Assembly: GCA_023313575.1 (NCBI GenBank)
Contig: JAJTTP010000002.1
Span: 1,302,001 to 1,366,000 of the forward strand
DNA: 64,000 nucleotides
Direction of reading: 5' to 3'
Source: Eutypella sp. D-1
Taxonomy: Eukaryota; Ascomycota; Sordariomycetes; Xylariales; Diatrypaceae
Positions 62,012 through 64,000 of this stretch are shown here, piece after piece (position 1 is the first letter of the stretch; every line of letters begins with the position of its first letter). Made by a program: the position numbers and the translations under genes. Below the pieces are notes generated by a model. That model saw only the letters and a list, made by a program, of their open reading frames with translations. It was not told the origin of the DNA and searched no databases.

Positions 62012-64000
62012 CTTGATGGATTTTATGCAGTTGGACTTGTATGGTTATAAGTGATCTGAATAATGAAATATCTTGGACGATATTCAAGGGGGATTGTGTG
62101 GTTTTTATAGTTGTAGTGTTGATACGGGTGCGGCACGGTGAGTATTAGAAGACGGTGACTTTGGGAAGAGGCAAAAGGGTGGGAAGAGAAGTGCAACTGG
62201 TGGGATTGTTGACTGTAGGCTTTTGTACAGGATGAAGACAGAAGACAAAGATGGGGGAAAGGCTACCGAGTGTGAAAGGGGCCCTCCATTTATACTTCTA
62301 GACTGCAGCCAGATTGAAACACAAACTTGCACTTAACTTAGCCACCTGGGGAGGAGTTAGAGCACGGGCGCGGGTTGCTGGTGGGCTCCCCTTCCTACGT
62401 ACTACTCTTCCCCTTGCGTACTATGCCTCCCACACCTCACACCACACAGACACCCAAACTATGGACAACACCATCACCCCACGCCCCCCGGGTAGTCCTC
62501 CCCCATGTAGACAATCTAGCGCTTGTGATAAGCCAAGCGCATTGTGTCAAACGGGAATCCTCCTTCTAATGGATGGCTACGAAGTATGGCGCACATTGCC
62601 CATGTACCTACTGCAGACAAAGCTGCAAGTTGCTGTCAGCGGCCCTCTCGGAATGTATCTACTCCCTCAACAACTACTTCCACTCATCCTTCATTGCTAT
62701 CCTACTCAACAAGGTTAGGTAGGTTGCTATGCCATCATAGGTTTGTGCGGGTACATAGTGCGCGTACGCGGGTTGTGTGTGAATACTACTTAGGTAGGTA
62801 GTTATTGGGAATTGCGCGATGCATGTGCGATTTGAGCTGATAAGAGAAATCAAATTCGATGGCCCTTGCGTGTGTCCATTGCTCCATTTCATAGGCTTGG
62901 GCTTAGCCATGTCACACAGTCCGGGTAACCTGGATGCCTAGAGCTCTAGGTACTCCTTCTCGTTCGTTTTCTGATTTGAAACTCTGTTTCTGCATGTGTC
63001 TCTTGAATCTCCGCTCCGCTGCTGATACCGCCAGGCCAGAGCACGTGGGGTTTATCACTGGTAGGCAAATTGGTCAGCTAAGCGAATCAATCAGCGGAAT
63101 GGCGAGCGAGCAAACAATGACCCCAAAAGGGAATGATGAGTCGCCCGGTCGTAATTCGAAGTGGCGGGCACTTTCTCCCCTTCCTGTTCCTGTTAAGTCG
63201 TTATCCGGATATGCGCATTTGATCCACTCCATATGTGTAGCTCAATCATAACTGGCGGGCACATGATCCAGGGGTTGTTGTCTGGGTCGTCTATGTTCAC
63301 AGTGGGTCATAGTGTCGTGAGAGGTGTGGTGTGGGTGTGGGTTGCGAAGGTCGCGGTCGCGCGTCTTTTGAGGCTCAAGTCCGAATCCCGAACGGACGAG
63401 ACAACGAGACGTCATTTTCTTCGGTCGAGATCCGGACATGTGGAGAAACAAAGAAAGGAATGCGGCTCCTTTTTAAGCTCAATTGACATTGATCCCCGAA
63501 CCGGGTTCATTCGAGCAATAGCCACGCCTTCTCCTGTCGCACTCGGAGCCGCGCTGCACTCTATTGGCTGAAGGCGCTGCCAGAAGCCCCGCTGCGGAAT
63601 TCTTCGGAAGGGTTCGAGGGGAGCTGCCACGTTTCCGATGCCGAGCCGGTAGCTTTGCCGGTCTAGACACGGCTCATCGACCGAGATGTCCGTCTTTGCT
63701 GTAGCTTTAAATAGAAGCTGGGTGTGATGTCATTCGGACCTCTCGTAGGCGGAGATCTTAAGCCACTTGTGGTGTTGAGACATACCACATCATCGAAGGG
63801 TCGGGTGGCTATCCGATAGAAACCTAGAAGACTGTATATATACTTAATCAACAACTCAATCATCACCATATCCAGTATTGCCCAATTTTCGGGTCGCATA
63901 GGGCGTATTTAATCAGCCTAGATTTCATTTAGAGACGTGGGTTTATTATCGTTCTGTGCTGCAATCACCTAGGTTTCTATTCGGCGTGTGTTCGCCCACC
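62012..64000. other. Upstream region and right flank
   Basis: No supported gene. It contains the promoter of the 92-residue gene, TAGGTAGGT motifs at 62713-62725 and 62790-62803, and a reverse CCAAT box near 63563-63567 in a GC-richer stretch that might belong to a promoter. Frames at 63.2-63.65 kb are open on both strands without domains. Confidence 0.5.
62101..62109 (-). promoter_or_regulatory. TATA-like element of the 92-residue gene
   Basis: Read on the minus strand the sequence is CTATAAAAAC, about 90 bp before the ATG at 62011. Spacing and orientation fit a core promoter; no experimental support. Confidence 0.4.

Noticed and set aside
1..64000. tRNA, rRNA, CRISPR and intact transposon signals
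   Set aside because: Reading both strands I found no convincing A/B box pair, no rRNA-like block, no direct repeats with regular spacers and no reverse transcriptase or transposase motif. A tRNAscan-SE and RepeatMasker run would be decisive.

Overview
The window looks like chromosomal DNA from a filamentous ascomycete (Pezizomycotina, most likely a Sordariomycete). The genes have short GT-AG introns (about 50-230 nt). The protein families are fungal: GH76 mannanase, fungal GT2, Rsc4-type bromodomain protein, Cft1 and Usb1. Intergenic DNA carries microsatellites, homopolymer runs and many copies of an ACCTACCTAGGTAGGT-like motif. I see no rRNA, recognisable tRNA, CRISPR array, intact transposon or prokaryotic gene organisation.

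Layout. 1-9958: gene-poor, with only a faint possible gene relic at 392-966. 9959-11675 (-): a four-exon type-2 glycosyltransferase alone between two deserts. 11676-29556: a second, roughly 18 kb gene-poor stretch with microsatellites, G/C homopolymers and possible decayed coding fragments near 17.1-19.1 kb. 29557-31326 (+): a large low-complexity fungal protein of unknown function. 35367-37192 (+): a GPI-anchored GH76 (Dcw1/Dfg5-like) wall enzyme. 40663-41281 (-): CKS1, rebuilt from four exons. 43495-46199 (+): a tandem-bromodomain protein with AT-hook, Rsc4-like. Its stop codon is followed in frame by a cysteine-rich open segment to 46583. 47537-52282 (+): CFT1, five exons. 53271-54095 (-): a conserved fungal protein, possibly Pal1-related. 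55652-56744 (+): USB1, two exons. 61733-62011 (-): a 92-residue conserved fungal protein.

The right half is a normal housekeeping neighbourhood: cell cycle (Cks1), chromatin remodelling (Rsc4-like), mRNA 3'-end formation (Cft1) and U6 snRNA maturation (Usb1). The GT2 and GH76 products both act on cell surface or wall polymers. There is no evidence for a gene cluster acting as one pathway. The most interesting signal is the in-frame 12-cysteine zinc-binding-like segment directly behind the TAG of the bromodomain gene. It may be a readthrough extension, an exitron isoform, or a recently truncated tail.

All exon models were made by hand from reading frame, splice sites and family motifs. No database search was run.
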